Of a stretch of DNA of 14,807 nt, positions 7,417 through 13,679 are shown piece by piece (position 1 is the first letter of the stretch; every line of letters starts with the position of its first letter). The notes beneath the pieces are model-generated. The model worked only from the letters and a program-made list of their open reading frames with translations. It searched no databases and had not been told where the DNA came from. The position numbers were made by a program, and so were the translations under genes. Origin of the DNA: Devosiaceae bacterium (lineage in GTDB: Bacteria; Pseudomonadota; Alphaproteobacteria; Rhizobiales; Devosiaceae); assembly GCA_021648585.1 (NCBI GenBank), contig JAKISM010000044.1, forward strand, positions 1 through 14,807, written 5' to 3'.

Positions 7417-7791
7417 CCTATCAACAGCACATTTCTTGCCCTTATCGTCAAGCGCAACATAGGTAAAATGCCCCTCAGTAACTTTTTCTCTTATGGACAT
7501 TCTGTCACGTCGTGCCCAAGCCTCAATAGCAACAGTAACTGAAGTCGTGCCGATTTTGATAATTTTTGTATAAACGCATAAAACATCACCAACTTTAACA
7601 GGAGCGATAAAAGTCATAGCGTTGACTGCCACTGTTACCACTCGGCTTTTGCTAATTTGTACAGCTGCAACGCCGCCAGCAATATCCATTTGAGAAAGCA
7701 CCCAGCCACCAAAAATATCACCCGATGGATTGGTGTCCGCTGGCATAGCGACTATGCGAATTGTTAGTTTGCCATTTGGTTCATTACTCAT
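7414..7791 (-). CDS. Acyl-CoA thioesterase, YciA-type hotdog protein
   Basis: The 125-residue single-hotdog protein hydrolyses acyl-CoA thioesters in the cytosol; YciA enzymes have broad short- to long-chain specificity. The hallmark is the block NPSGDIFGGWVLSQMDIAGG (21-40), in which D36 is the expected catalytic Asp. Next come the hotdog strands VVTVAVNAMTFIAPVKVGDVL, with the family-typical F-x-x-P-V-x-V-G-D pattern, and TVAIEAWARR. Length is slightly below the family norm of about 130-155, losing only the variable tail. The ATG sits 8 bp inside the end of tdk, with Shine-Dalgarno AGAGGA located within tdk, so the pair is co-transcribed and coupled. The exact substrate is not readable from sequence. 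Confidence 0.92.
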   Translation of the reverse strand: MSNEPNGKLTIRIVAMPADTNPSGDIFGGWVLSQMDIAGGVAAVQISKSRVVTVAVNAMTFIAPVKVGDVLCVYTKIIKIGTTSVTVAIEAWARRDRMSIREKVTEGHFTYVALDDKGKKCAVDR

Positions 7792-8428
7792 TCTTATTAT
7801 CCTCTTTTGGCTCTAACTCAAGGGTAGGGCTATCTAATTCATCTGTTGGCCAAGAACCTGTTTTTTCTTCCCAATGTTTGCGGCACAAAGAAACATAGCG
7901 CTCATTGCCACCAATGGCGACTTGATCGCCCTCAATTAGCACAGCACCATCTTCTCCCAATCGCACCACCATTGTAGCTTTTGATCCACAATGGCAAATG
8001 GTACGAATTTCACGCAAAACATCAGCAATAGCTAAGAGTTCGGACGAGCCGGGGAATAATTTACCCTGAAAATCTGTTCTTAATCCATAACACATAATTG
8101 GCACGCCTAATCTATCCGCAACTCTAGCTAATTGCCATACTTGTTGTTTGGTCAAAAATTGTGCTTCATCAACAAAGATACAATTTATCTCGCCTTCTTC
8201 TAAAGCGGTTTTTATTTTAGAAAAAAGATTATCATTTTCACTAAACAACTCAGCCTTTGCCTTTAGTCCAATACGAGAAGCGATTGTGGTTACTCCTGCT
8301 CTATCGTCAAGGGCTGCGGTGAATAGCAGCGTATTCATGCCCCGTTCACGATAATTGTGCGAGGCTTGTAATAATAGTGTTGATTTACCTGCATTCATTG
8401 CCGCATAGGAGAAATATAGTTTTGCCAA
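7784..8428 (-). CDS. tdk: Thymidine kinase, type II
   Basis: Thymidine kinase phosphorylates thymidine with ATP to dTMP in the salvage pathway. The 214-residue protein shows the type II architecture: strand LYFSYAAMNAGKST with the P-loop at 9-17, IFVDEAQF (84-91) with catalytic E88, the lasso region GLRTDFQGKLFPGS (115-128), and zinc ligands C145 and C147 (CHC) plus C182 and H185 (CRKH). The C-terminal tail is acidic. The start is TTG with Shine-Dalgarno GGAAAAG 7 bases upstream; the first in-frame ATG (residue 11) would delete the strand before the P-loop, so TTG is the true start. It is the first gene of the minus-strand run and divergent from the DUF2147 gene. Confidence 0.97.
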   Translation of the reverse strand: MAKLYFSYAAMNAGKSTLLLQASHNYRERGMNTLLFTAALDDRAGVTTIASRIGLKAKAELFSENDNLFSKIKTALEEGEINCIFVDEAQFLTKQQVWQLARVADRLGVPIMCYGLRTDFQGKLFPGSSELLAIADVLREIRTICHCGSKATMVVRLGEDGAVLIEGDQVAIGGNERYVSLCRKHWEEKTGSWPTDELDSPTLELEPKEDNKNE

Positions 8429-8564
8429 TTTATCTTTTCCAAAAATGTTTTTTCTAACTTAGAATGCTAGGGCGATTGATTAAAGGAAAAAATGAACATT
8501 TCACAATCTTGCCCAACTTTGCTTATACGCAGTTTTTAGCGGGCGGGCTAATATGGAGACTAAA

Positions 8565-8975
8565 ATGATATTTTCAAAATTAAAAACAACCCTTATTGCT
8601 GTTGTGATTTCTCTATCTAGTATTGCGCCTGTTTTAGCTGAACCTATGAACCCAACTGGTCTTTGGCAGGCTGATGATGGGGAAAGCCGTTATGAGGTTT
8701 CGCTTTGTGGTGATGGCACGCAACTTTGCGCAAAATTAGTTTGGATACAGCCTGATAAAATAAAAGCGGCAAATAAAGTATATATTGATACTTATGTTGT
8801 GAACAAAATAAAGCGTGCAACTGATCGTGAATGGCGTGGGAATATCTCGCTTTATGGCGTAACTGTTTCAGGTAATGTTCAGGCATATAGCAATGATAAA
8901 TTAGTGGTTAGAGGTTGCGCTTTAATAGTTATCTGTATTAAACAAGGGCTTACTCGAATGGCTGTTGCTAATTAG
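8565..8975 (+). CDS. Secreted DUF2147 family protein
   Basis: DUF2147 proteins are small exported beta-rich proteins of unknown function. With the ATG at 8565 the product is 136 residues with a clear Sec signal peptide (Lys5, then a hydrophobic run, SSIAPVLA) and predicted cleavage after A25. The mature part begins with GLWQADDGESRYEVSLCGDG and contains the family pattern of paired Cys (C48, C55) and (C118, C124), with KLVVRGCALIVICIKQ near the end. An ATG at 8553 is in frame, but the GGAG at 8555-8558 is a good Shine-Dalgarno for 8565, so I chose the latter. The 3' end overlaps the convergent EamA gene by 8 bp. The family call is fairly sure; the role is unknown. Confidence 0.85.
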   Translation: MIFSKLKTTLIAVVISLSSIAPVLAEPMNPTGLWQADDGESRYEVSLCGDGTQLCAKLVWIQPDKIKAANKVYIDTYVVNKIKRATDREWRGNISLYGVTVSGNVQAYSNDKLVVRGCALIVICIKQGLTRMAVAN

Positions 8976-9867
8976 GTGGTTTTTTTGCTCGCCGTAAAGT
9001 TGCAGGTACGGCCTCAACCAAAACGATTGATAAAAATATCAAAATAGCACCAATATAGCCAATAGGTAATAATCTCTCACCAAAAACAACCGCCCCACCA
9101 ATGGCTGCAAACAGGCTTTCTGCTGACATAATAATTGCCGCATTGGCGGGCGGGACTTTCATTTGCCCAATGGCTTGTAAGGTAAAGGCAACTGCTGTTG
9201 AAAGCACGCCAGTATAAAGAATTTCAATCCAGCCATCGCTAATTGCGCTAAGGGTTGGGGTTTCAAATGCAAATGCCCCAGCGCTTGAAATGAGGCCAGT
9301 GATAATAAAGGCAAAGCTTGAGATTAGAACTGGCATTCCAGTTAGGCGAGCTACATAGCCAATAATTACAACGTGTAATGCCCAAAAAATTGCACTAATA
9401 ATTATTTTAATATCGCCAGAATTAAACTTATCTAACCCGCCGCCATTGAGCAAAAATAATCCAGCCATAGCAATCGGTACACAAACCCAAACTATAAAAT
9501 GTGGCTTGGTACGAAAGATTACTAATAGGATAAGCGGCACAAAAAATACATATAACCCAGTTAAAAACCCGCCATTAGTAACTGTTGTTTCTATTAGTCC
9601 CCATTGTTGCAACCACGATCCTAAAAATAAATTTACCCCCAAAAATAAAATAAGAGCCCATTCTTTTTGGGAAAGCCTTTTGTTGCGCTTTTTATATTCT
9701 CTAATTGCAAATGGAATAATTATTAACCCACCAAGCAAATAGCGCACCGAAATAAAAGTCATCGGCCCCATATAATCCATTGCGGATTTTTGTGCTATAA
9801 AGGCAAAGCCCCAAATGGCAGTTGCTAGAATAAGTAATAATGTTGCGGTGGTTCTTGTCATGCTCAT
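8968..9867 (-). CDS. EamA/DMT superfamily permease
   Basis: The 299-residue inner-membrane transporter of the drug/metabolite (10 TMS) superfamily consists of two EamA repeats. The first starts at LLLILATAIWGFAFIAQKSAM (10-30), with conserved SVRYLLGG after it and a cytosolic basic loop KKRNKRLSQKEW. The second starts near DIKIIISAIFWALHVVIIG. It ends with the typical PANAAIIMSAESLFAAIGGAVVFGE stretch, TM10, and a basic tail RRAKKPPN. Starts at M1 and M3 are both possible and neither has a strong Shine-Dalgarno. The substrate (amino acid, metabolite or drug) cannot be told. The gene overlaps the DUF2147 gene tail to tail, and an intrinsic terminator separates it from the upstream Spy-like gene. 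Confidence 0.93.
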   Translation of the reverse strand: MSMTRTTATLLLILATAIWGFAFIAQKSAMDYMGPMTFISVRYLLGGLIIIPFAIREYKKRNKRLSQKEWALILFLGVNLFLGSWLQQWGLIETTVTNGGFLTGLYVFFVPLILLVIFRTKPHFIVWVCVPIAMAGLFLLNGGGLDKFNSGDIKIIISAIFWALHVVIIGYVARLTGMPVLISSFAFIITGLISSAGAFAFETPTLSAISDGWIEILYTGVLSTAVAFTLQAIGQMKVPPANAAIIMSAESLFAAIGGAVVFGERLLPIGYIGAILIFLSIVLVEAVPATLRRAKKPPN

Positions 9868-9901
9868 TTACTAGATGTAAAATAAGATTGTAGCAACCAG
9901 C

Positions 9902-9942
9902 AAAATGCCCGCCAAAAAAATACCCACCAAAAAAATGCCCAC
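9902..9942. repeat. 15 bp tandem repeat (about 2.8 units) overlapping a terminator
   Basis: The plus strand shows A-tract plus TGCCCGCC-like units at 9902-9913, 9914-9928 and 9929-9942, with a 15 bp period. On the minus strand each unit reads GTGGGCA (or GGTGGGTA, GGCGGGCA) followed by up to seven Ts. The unit is therefore the 3' stem arm plus U-tract of the adjacent terminator, repeated. Only the first copy met by the transcript pairs perfectly with the 5' arm. Confidence 0.85.
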
Positions 9943-9965
9943 AATGAAACAATTCACCGTGGGCA
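9929..9965 (-). terminator. Intrinsic terminator of the Spy-like gene
   Basis: On the minus strand TGCCCAC and GTGGGCA form a 7 bp stem. After a 2x2 internal loop, an inner TGAA/TTCA stem follows with a four-base TTGT loop. Seven Ts come directly after the stem. This is a textbook Rho-independent terminator about 70 bp past the stop codon of the Spy-like gene, and it insulates the EamA gene downstream on the same strand. Confidence 0.85.
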
Positions 9966-9970
9966 AGATT

Positions 9971-10021
9971 ATTGTGAATATTCAACTTTTGGGGTTAAAT
10001 GGTTGATATAATATTCACAAT
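9971..10021. repeat. Inverted repeat between the Spy-like gene and its terminator
   Basis: ATTGTGAATATT (9971-9982) and AATATTCACAAT (10010-10021) are perfect 12 bp inverted arms. The stem resumes with TCAAC/GTTGA after a 4-base bulge (TATA) on one side. It lies in the 3' untranslated RNA of the Spy-like gene, or could serve as an operator for the EamA gene. It has no T-run, so it is not itself a terminator. Confidence 0.6.
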
Positions 10022-10033
10022 ATATTTGTTAGG

Positions 10034-10612
10034 TTAGTTATTATTTGCAGCGCCCATATTTGGCCCACCACGTTTGCCTTTGCCTTTTTTGAGCTTAGCT
10101 TTTTGCTCATCGCTAAGGCTATTTATAAAGGCTTCAAGTTGAGGTAAGGTGCTATTCGAGGCTTCAACAATAGCCGTCATATTGGTGTTTTTAGCTTTAA
10201 TCTTTTCAACCAACCCAAGTTCTTCGCCACGCTCTGGTTTAACGCAAACATCAAGGAAATCAGTTTGTGCAGTTAGCGAAGCCATTTTTAAATCATCTAA
10301 CAGAGCTTCTTGCTCGCTTGAAAGATCTAGTGCTTTACCAATTCTATCAAAGCGAGTTTCAAGCATTTCAGGAGCTTTATCATTGCAAACTACGCCAATA
10401 AAACCAGCACCACCTCGTTTGCCTTTTTGACTTTGCCCTTGAGCGTGAGAGCGCTTGTGCATCTGGTTAAACATTTGCTGCATTTGCTTGCCTTGTTCTT
10501 GTGCGCCTTGACCGCCAGAGCTACCAAAGGCGTAAGCTGCAGGTGAAAAAGCAACAAGAGAAAGTGCGCCAACAATGGCGGCACTGATTATTAGGGGAGT
10601 TTTCTTAGTCAT
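10034..10612 (-). CDS. Spy/CpxP-like periplasmic protein (LTxxQ type)
   Basis: Members of the Spy/CpxP/ZraP/CnrX group are helical periplasmic proteins acting as chaperones or metal sensors. With the ATG at 10612 the product is 192 residues with a Sec signal peptide (MTKK, hydrophobic run, AYA28 cleavage). Two LTxxQ-like helices are visible, LDLSSEQEALLDDL (96-109) and LSDEQKAKL (166-174), plus C76 and C123, which could form a disulfide. The N-terminal mature part is Gln/Met/His-rich (M44, M47, M51, H52, H56), a possible metal-binding patch. KGKRGG occurs twice, near 63 and near 178. The upstream ATG at 10630 lacks a Shine-Dalgarno, whereas AAAGGA lies 8 bases before 10612. It is divergent from the cytochrome gene and ends in a strong terminator. 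Confidence 0.8.
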   Translation of the reverse strand: MTKKTPLIISAAIVGALSLVAFSPAAYAFGSSGGQGAQEQGKQMQQMFNQMHKRSHAQGQSQKGKRGGAGFIGVVCNDKAPEMLETRFDRIGKALDLSSEQEALLDDLKMASLTAQTDFLDVCVKPERGEELGLVEKIKAKNTNMTAIVEASNSTLPQLEAFINSLSDEQKAKLKKGKGKRGGPNMGAANNN

Positions 10613-10807
10613 TGAAATAGTCCTTTTCATTTGGAGGTTATAAAGATTTTAAGGTGGTTTCTCCTAAAACCTGAAATGAATATTAAAGGAAGCTAGCTTG
10701 CTACAACCTATCTTAAGCATGAAATTTTTGTAATGTTGGTAAGGTATTTTGCTTTGCTTGCCCTAATTCTAAGCGCCAGCTCACGCATTTGTGAACAGCA
10801 TAACATA

Positions 10808-10838
10808 TTGACCTTCCAGCGGGCAGAACCTCTATCCA
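10808..10838 (+). promoter_or_regulatory. Candidate MerR-family (CueR/HmrR-like) promoter, degenerate right half-site
   Basis: A perfect -35 TTGACC (10808-10813), a 19 bp spacer and TATCCA (10833-10838) precede the cytochrome c gene by about 42 bp. The left half-site reads TTGACCTTCC, identical to the start of the E. coli copA promoter as I recall it. The right half-site, AGAAC at N7, matches GGAAG at only 3 of 5 positions. The 19 bp spacer is unusual for sigma-70 promoters and typical of MerR-activated ones. The -10 is weak (3 of 6). Confidence 0.5.
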
Positions 10839-10880
10839 TAATCTATTCTCTCTAAAGATTCTAAAATAGGTCATGTGATT

Positions 10881-11324
10881 ATGTTAGATAAATTAAAAGA
10901 CAAGATGGTTCCAGTTTTGATAGGTGTGTTTTTATTAGCTGGGGCTTATGTGATGTTTAAGAATAATGATGGCTCAAACCCAAGTGCGGCAGCGCAAATA
11001 GTTGATGTGAAAGTGCCGCAACTATCTGAATTGGCAAAGCAAGGCGAGGTTATATTTAACGCAAGCTGCGCTTCTTGTCATGGAACAGATGCTGGTGGCT
11101 CTGACGTTGGCCCTTCACTTATAATGAGTACTTATAATCCCGGACATCATGCTGATGAGGCGTTTTTTCGTGCGGCACAATTTGGCGTAATAGCGCATCA
11201 TTGGCCGTTTGGTAATATGCCAGCTATTGAAACTGTTAATAGAAAAGACGTTGAAAAAATCGTACGCTATGTGCGTGAATTGCAAGTTGAAAACGGCATC
11301 GCAACTCAAGAACATATAATGTAA
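10881..11324 (+). CDS. Membrane-anchored monohaem cytochrome c
   Basis: The 147-residue class I c-type cytochrome is held at the periplasmic face by one N-terminal membrane helix (MVPVLIGVFLLAGAYVMF, about 9-26). The haem site is CASCH (C63, C66, H67), with VGPSL after it; M113 in FGNMPA is the likely sixth ligand, and the final helix is VEKIVRYVRELQ. The His-rich stretch PGHHADEAFF and IAHHWPFG is unusual but resembles loops in related cytochromes. A GTG at 10875 is in frame; the AGG upstream is 4 bases from GTG and 10 from ATG, so the start is uncertain by two residues. It is 25 bp from the next gene and probably co-transcribed, making it a candidate electron partner of the 477-residue membrane protein. 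Confidence 0.93.
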   Translation: MLDKLKDKMVPVLIGVFLLAGAYVMFKNNDGSNPSAAAQIVDVKVPQLSELAKQGEVIFNASCASCHGTDAGGSDVGPSLIMSTYNPGHHADEAFFRAAQFGVIAHHWPFGNMPAIETVNRKDVEKIVRYVRELQVENGIATQEHIM

Positions 11325-11349
11325 TTTATTATATATATAAGGCTTATCA

Positions 11350-12783
11350 ATGTTTGCTGGAATGAAAAAAACCTTTAGCGATTTTATTTATATCATTATC
11401 GCTATCAGTCTTGCGCTTAATTTTTTGGTACTTGATTATGTGATTTTTACTCAATCAACTACGTTCATAATTTTCTTCTCACAAAATGCTCCGCTATATA
11501 TTTGGCTCTCAATTAGCCTTAGCATAATGATCGCCATATTATTTGGCATTGCTATGTCTATGTTGATTTTTGTTCTCAAGCAAAAAATGCATGGGGCAGG
11601 GAGCGCTGCTGGCGGTGGGTTTTTTGGCGCTGGTTTTGGGGCTATTGCCAGTGGCTGCCCAGTATGTGGTGCTTGGTTATTGCCTTTATTTGGCATTGCA
11701 GGCTCATTAGCGGCTTTTCCTTTTCAGGGCTTAGAAATTAAAGCACTAGCCATTTTATTGCTTTTATATTCCATTCATAGCTCTGCTAAATCAGTGTTAG
11801 GGCTGTGTTCAACAAAGCGCTGGCGCTCATTATTAATCGCGGTAGTGATTGTTGCACTGTTTATCGCTATAATTTTTGCCCTACCAAAACTTCCCTCTCA
11901 ATATAAATTCTCTATTTCGCAAATTAGTAATTCAGCGAGTGCAGCTTCACCAGTAGGGGTAAGCAATAATCAGTTGAGTTCGGCATTAGATGATGATTTG
12001 AGCCTTTCAGTGCTTTTAGAGCAAATAAACCCTGAAAAAGGCTTCAGCATAAATGCTAAATTTGGGCAAATTGGCAAGAGGTTGATTAATGATGGGGTGA
12101 TAGATTTTGAATTGTTCAAAGCGATTTATGATAGAGCTGGTGCGCCCCTTACGCCAGATCAGCTAAAGATTTTTGATGAGGGGCTGAACGAAAAAATCAC
12201 TATCAATCGTGAAAATTCATATTTTCTTTTGAACTTCTTTTGGGCTTTTGGACTAGTTAATAAAAACCCAATTCTTGATGAGGGTGAAATTACAAAATAT
12301 GGGAAAGATGAAATAGGTTCGTTTGCCTCAACTGGTGGCTGGACTATTGCTACAAAACCGGTAATGGAGATTTTCTCTAATTCAGAAATTATTGTTTTAA
12401 CAAGCGAGCAACAAGCACGTGTGCTTGAAGTCGCTAGCAATGCCTATCGTCCATGTTGTGGCAACTCAACCGCTTTTCCAGATTGCAATCACGGCATGGC
12501 CTTGTTGGGCATGTTGCAATTATTAGCGGCAAGTGATGCGAGCGTTGATGAAATGTTTGAGGCTGCAAAATATTTCAATGCTTTTTGGTTTCCTCGTGAA
12601 TATGTTGATTTAGCTACTTATTTCAAAGTAGTCGAGGGGCAAGATTTCAACGCCATTGATGCCAGAACTATTGTTAGTGATCAATATTCTTCAGGCTTTG
12701 GTTGGGGTAGAATTAAAAAATGGTTGGGTGAGAATAATTTGGTTGAAAAAGCACCGCAAGGTGGCGGCGGCTGTGGTGTGTGA
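11350..12783 (+). CDS. Unnamed 477-aa membrane protein with CPVC and CC...DCNHG motifs
   Basis: I recognise no named family. There are five predicted membrane helices (about 11-33, 50-77, 88-122, 126-150, 159-180), then a soluble domain of nearly 300 residues. Helix 3 is Gly-rich and carries C103 and C106 as GCPVCGAWLLPLFG. Basic residues at the N-terminus (KK), after helix 2 (KQK) and after helix 4 (KRWR) put those loops in the cytosol, so the soluble domain should be periplasmic. That domain has STGGWT (327-332), YRPCCGNSTAFPDCNHGMALLG (366-387) with C369, C370, C379 and H381, AAKYFNAFWFPREY (405-418), and the tail GGGGCGV with C475. These look like metal or redox ligands; that is inference. 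The start ATG has AAGG 8 bases upstream. It is co-directional with the cytochrome gene 25 bp upstream. Confidence 0.8.
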   Translation: MFAGMKKTFSDFIYIIIAISLALNFLVLDYVIFTQSTTFIIFFSQNAPLYIWLSISLSIMIAILFGIAMSMLIFVLKQKMHGAGSAAGGGFFGAGFGAIASGCPVCGAWLLPLFGIAGSLAAFPFQGLEIKALAILLLLYSIHSSAKSVLGLCSTKRWRSLLIAVVIVALFIAIIFALPKLPSQYKFSISQISNSASAASPVGVSNNQLSSALDDDLSLSVLLEQINPEKGFSINAKFGQIGKRLINDGVIDFELFKAIYDRAGAPLTPDQLKIFDEGLNEKITINRENSYFLLNFFWAFGLVNKNPILDEGEITKYGKDEIGSFASTGGWTIATKPVMEIFSNSEIIVLTSEQQARVLEVASNAYRPCCGNSTAFPDCNHGMALLGMLQLLAASDASVDEMFEAAKYFNAFWFPREYVDLATYFKVVEGQDFNAIDARTIVSDQYSSGFGWGRIKKWLGENNLVEKAPQGGGGCGV

Positions 12784-12837
12784 TGAAACTGAGTGATTGA
12801 TTGAAAAAGACTGCAATAAACATCACGAAAAATTGTA

Positions 12838-12868
12838 GTGAGCTTCCATCAAGTGGAAGGAATATAAT
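12838..12868 (+). promoter_or_regulatory. MerR-family (CueR/HmrR-like) promoter
   Basis: GTGAGC (-35, 12838-12843), a 19 bp spacer and a perfect TATAAT (-10, 12863-12868). The spacer holds the dyad CTTCC-ATCAAGT-GGAAG, i.e. CTTCC-N7-GGAAG, the core of the CueR-type operator (remembered E. coli copA: CCTTCC-N7-GGAAGG) in the same position relative to the -35 and -10. A perfect -10, a weak -35 and an over-long spacer with a centred dyad are the hallmarks of MerR-activated promoters. It lies about 35 bp before the ferric-reductase-like gene. Confidence 0.75.
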
Positions 12869-12902
12869 GTTTAATACTAAAAACTAGAGAGAAGTAAGTT
12901 AA

Positions 12903-13652
12903 ATGGAAAAAACTATCAAAACCAAAAAGAAGTTTAATTTTGGATGGAAAAGCCGGCATCTATTGGTGCTAATTATTTCTGTGATTGGCACTTACCTATT
13001 GCTTGAATCACGGGCGCAATGGTCTGATATGCACAAATGGAATCGTGCTGTTGGTGATATGAGTTTTATTTTAATAGCCGTTTCAATGGCTGTTGGCCCC
13101 TTATCTCGCTTAATAAAATTTCCATTCAGCATTACCAAATGGCGTCGTGAATTAGGTGTTTATGGCGTTATATTAGCAATTATTCATACGGCTATTATTC
13201 TTGTTGGCTGGATTAATTGGGATTTCATGCGCTTGTTTGGCTTTGAATTACACCCAGAAGGCATGTATGTAATGCTACAACATGGCTTTGGTTTAGCCAA
13301 TGCCATCGGCATCGTTGCTCTATTCTATGGCATAGTTTTAGCGATTAGCTCGAACAATGTTAGCCAAAGATTTCTATCTGGCACGGTTTGGAAGTTCTTA
13401 CAGCAAAGCTCGTATGTGCTTTGGATGTTGATAGTTGTGCACACGGCGTATTTTCTTTTTCTGCACTTTCTTGATTTTCATAAAGCAACACCTGAGCCAA
13501 ACTGGGTGCAAATACCGTTCCTTGTTCTTGTATCATTAGTTCTATTGCTACAATTCTTAGCTTTTTTGAAAACTTGGAGAGTGAAATTAAACTCACAAAA
13601 TAAAACTACTTCTAAAAATAATAAAATAGAAACCGCTAAATCATCCCTCTAA
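12903..13652 (+). CDS. Ferric reductase-like / YedZ(MsrQ)-like haem b membrane protein
   Basis: The 249-residue inner-membrane protein has about six helices of the ferric reductase-like transmembrane family, which binds b-haems and passes electrons across the membrane. The family landmark KWRRELGVYGVILAIIHTAII (79-99) is present with H95, a haem ligand by position. A second His-containing helix LQHGFGLANAIG carries H127, and WMLIVVHTAYFLFLH carries H180 and H188. In E. coli YedZ the block W-x-x-L-H precedes the last haem His; here it is WKFLQ, so that His is Gln167. There is no flavin or NAD domain, so partner proteins must supply or accept electrons. The tail is Lys/Asn/Ser-rich. It is the first gene after a MerR-type promoter and lies 27 bp before a cytochrome c gene, its likely partner. 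Confidence 0.85.
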   Translation: MEKTIKTKKKFNFGWKSRHLLVLIISVIGTYLLLESRAQWSDMHKWNRAVGDMSFILIAVSMAVGPLSRLIKFPFSITKWRRELGVYGVILAIIHTAIILVGWINWDFMRLFGFELHPEGMYVMLQHGFGLANAIGIVALFYGIVLAISSNNVSQRFLSGTVWKFLQQSSYVLWMLIVVHTAYFLFLHFLDFHKATPEPNWVQIPFLVLVSLVLLLQFLAFLKTWRVKLNSQNKTTSKNNKIETAKSSL

Positions 13653-13679
13653 GGGTTGGAAAATGAAAGGAAGAATGCC

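Noticed and set aside
8491..8538. Short plus-strand frame (15 codons) after AAAGGA, resembling a leader peptide before the DUF2147 gene
   Set aside because: There is no run of regulatory codons and no following attenuator hairpin. Too short to support.
9701..9985. Minus-strand frame with a His/Gly/Phe-rich 5-residue repeat (GHFFG GYFFG GHFAG) that looks like a metal-binding peptide
   Set aside because: The repeat is only the translation of the 15 bp terminator repeat. The frame starts at a TTG, overlaps the EamA gene out of frame, and lies beyond the terminator.
10613..10630. Upstream ATG for the Spy-like protein
   Set aside because: It has no Shine-Dalgarno, whereas AAAGGA is well placed for the ATG at 10612, which also gives a standard signal peptide.
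10690..10699. Palindrome AAGCTAGCTT in the divergent gap
   Set aside because: A 10 bp palindrome is common by chance, and no second copy or promoter context was seen.
11451..11696. Minus-strand frame inside the 477-aa gene
   Set aside because: It is antisense to the membrane-helix region, with Pro/Ala/Asn-rich composition typical of a shadow frame. The plus-strand gene has consistent membrane topology and motifs.
12843..12859. CTTCCA/TGGAAG hairpin read as a terminator for the 477-aa gene
   Set aside because: There is no T-run, and the dyad lies exactly in the 19 bp spacer of a promoter, so the MerR-type operator reading explains it better.
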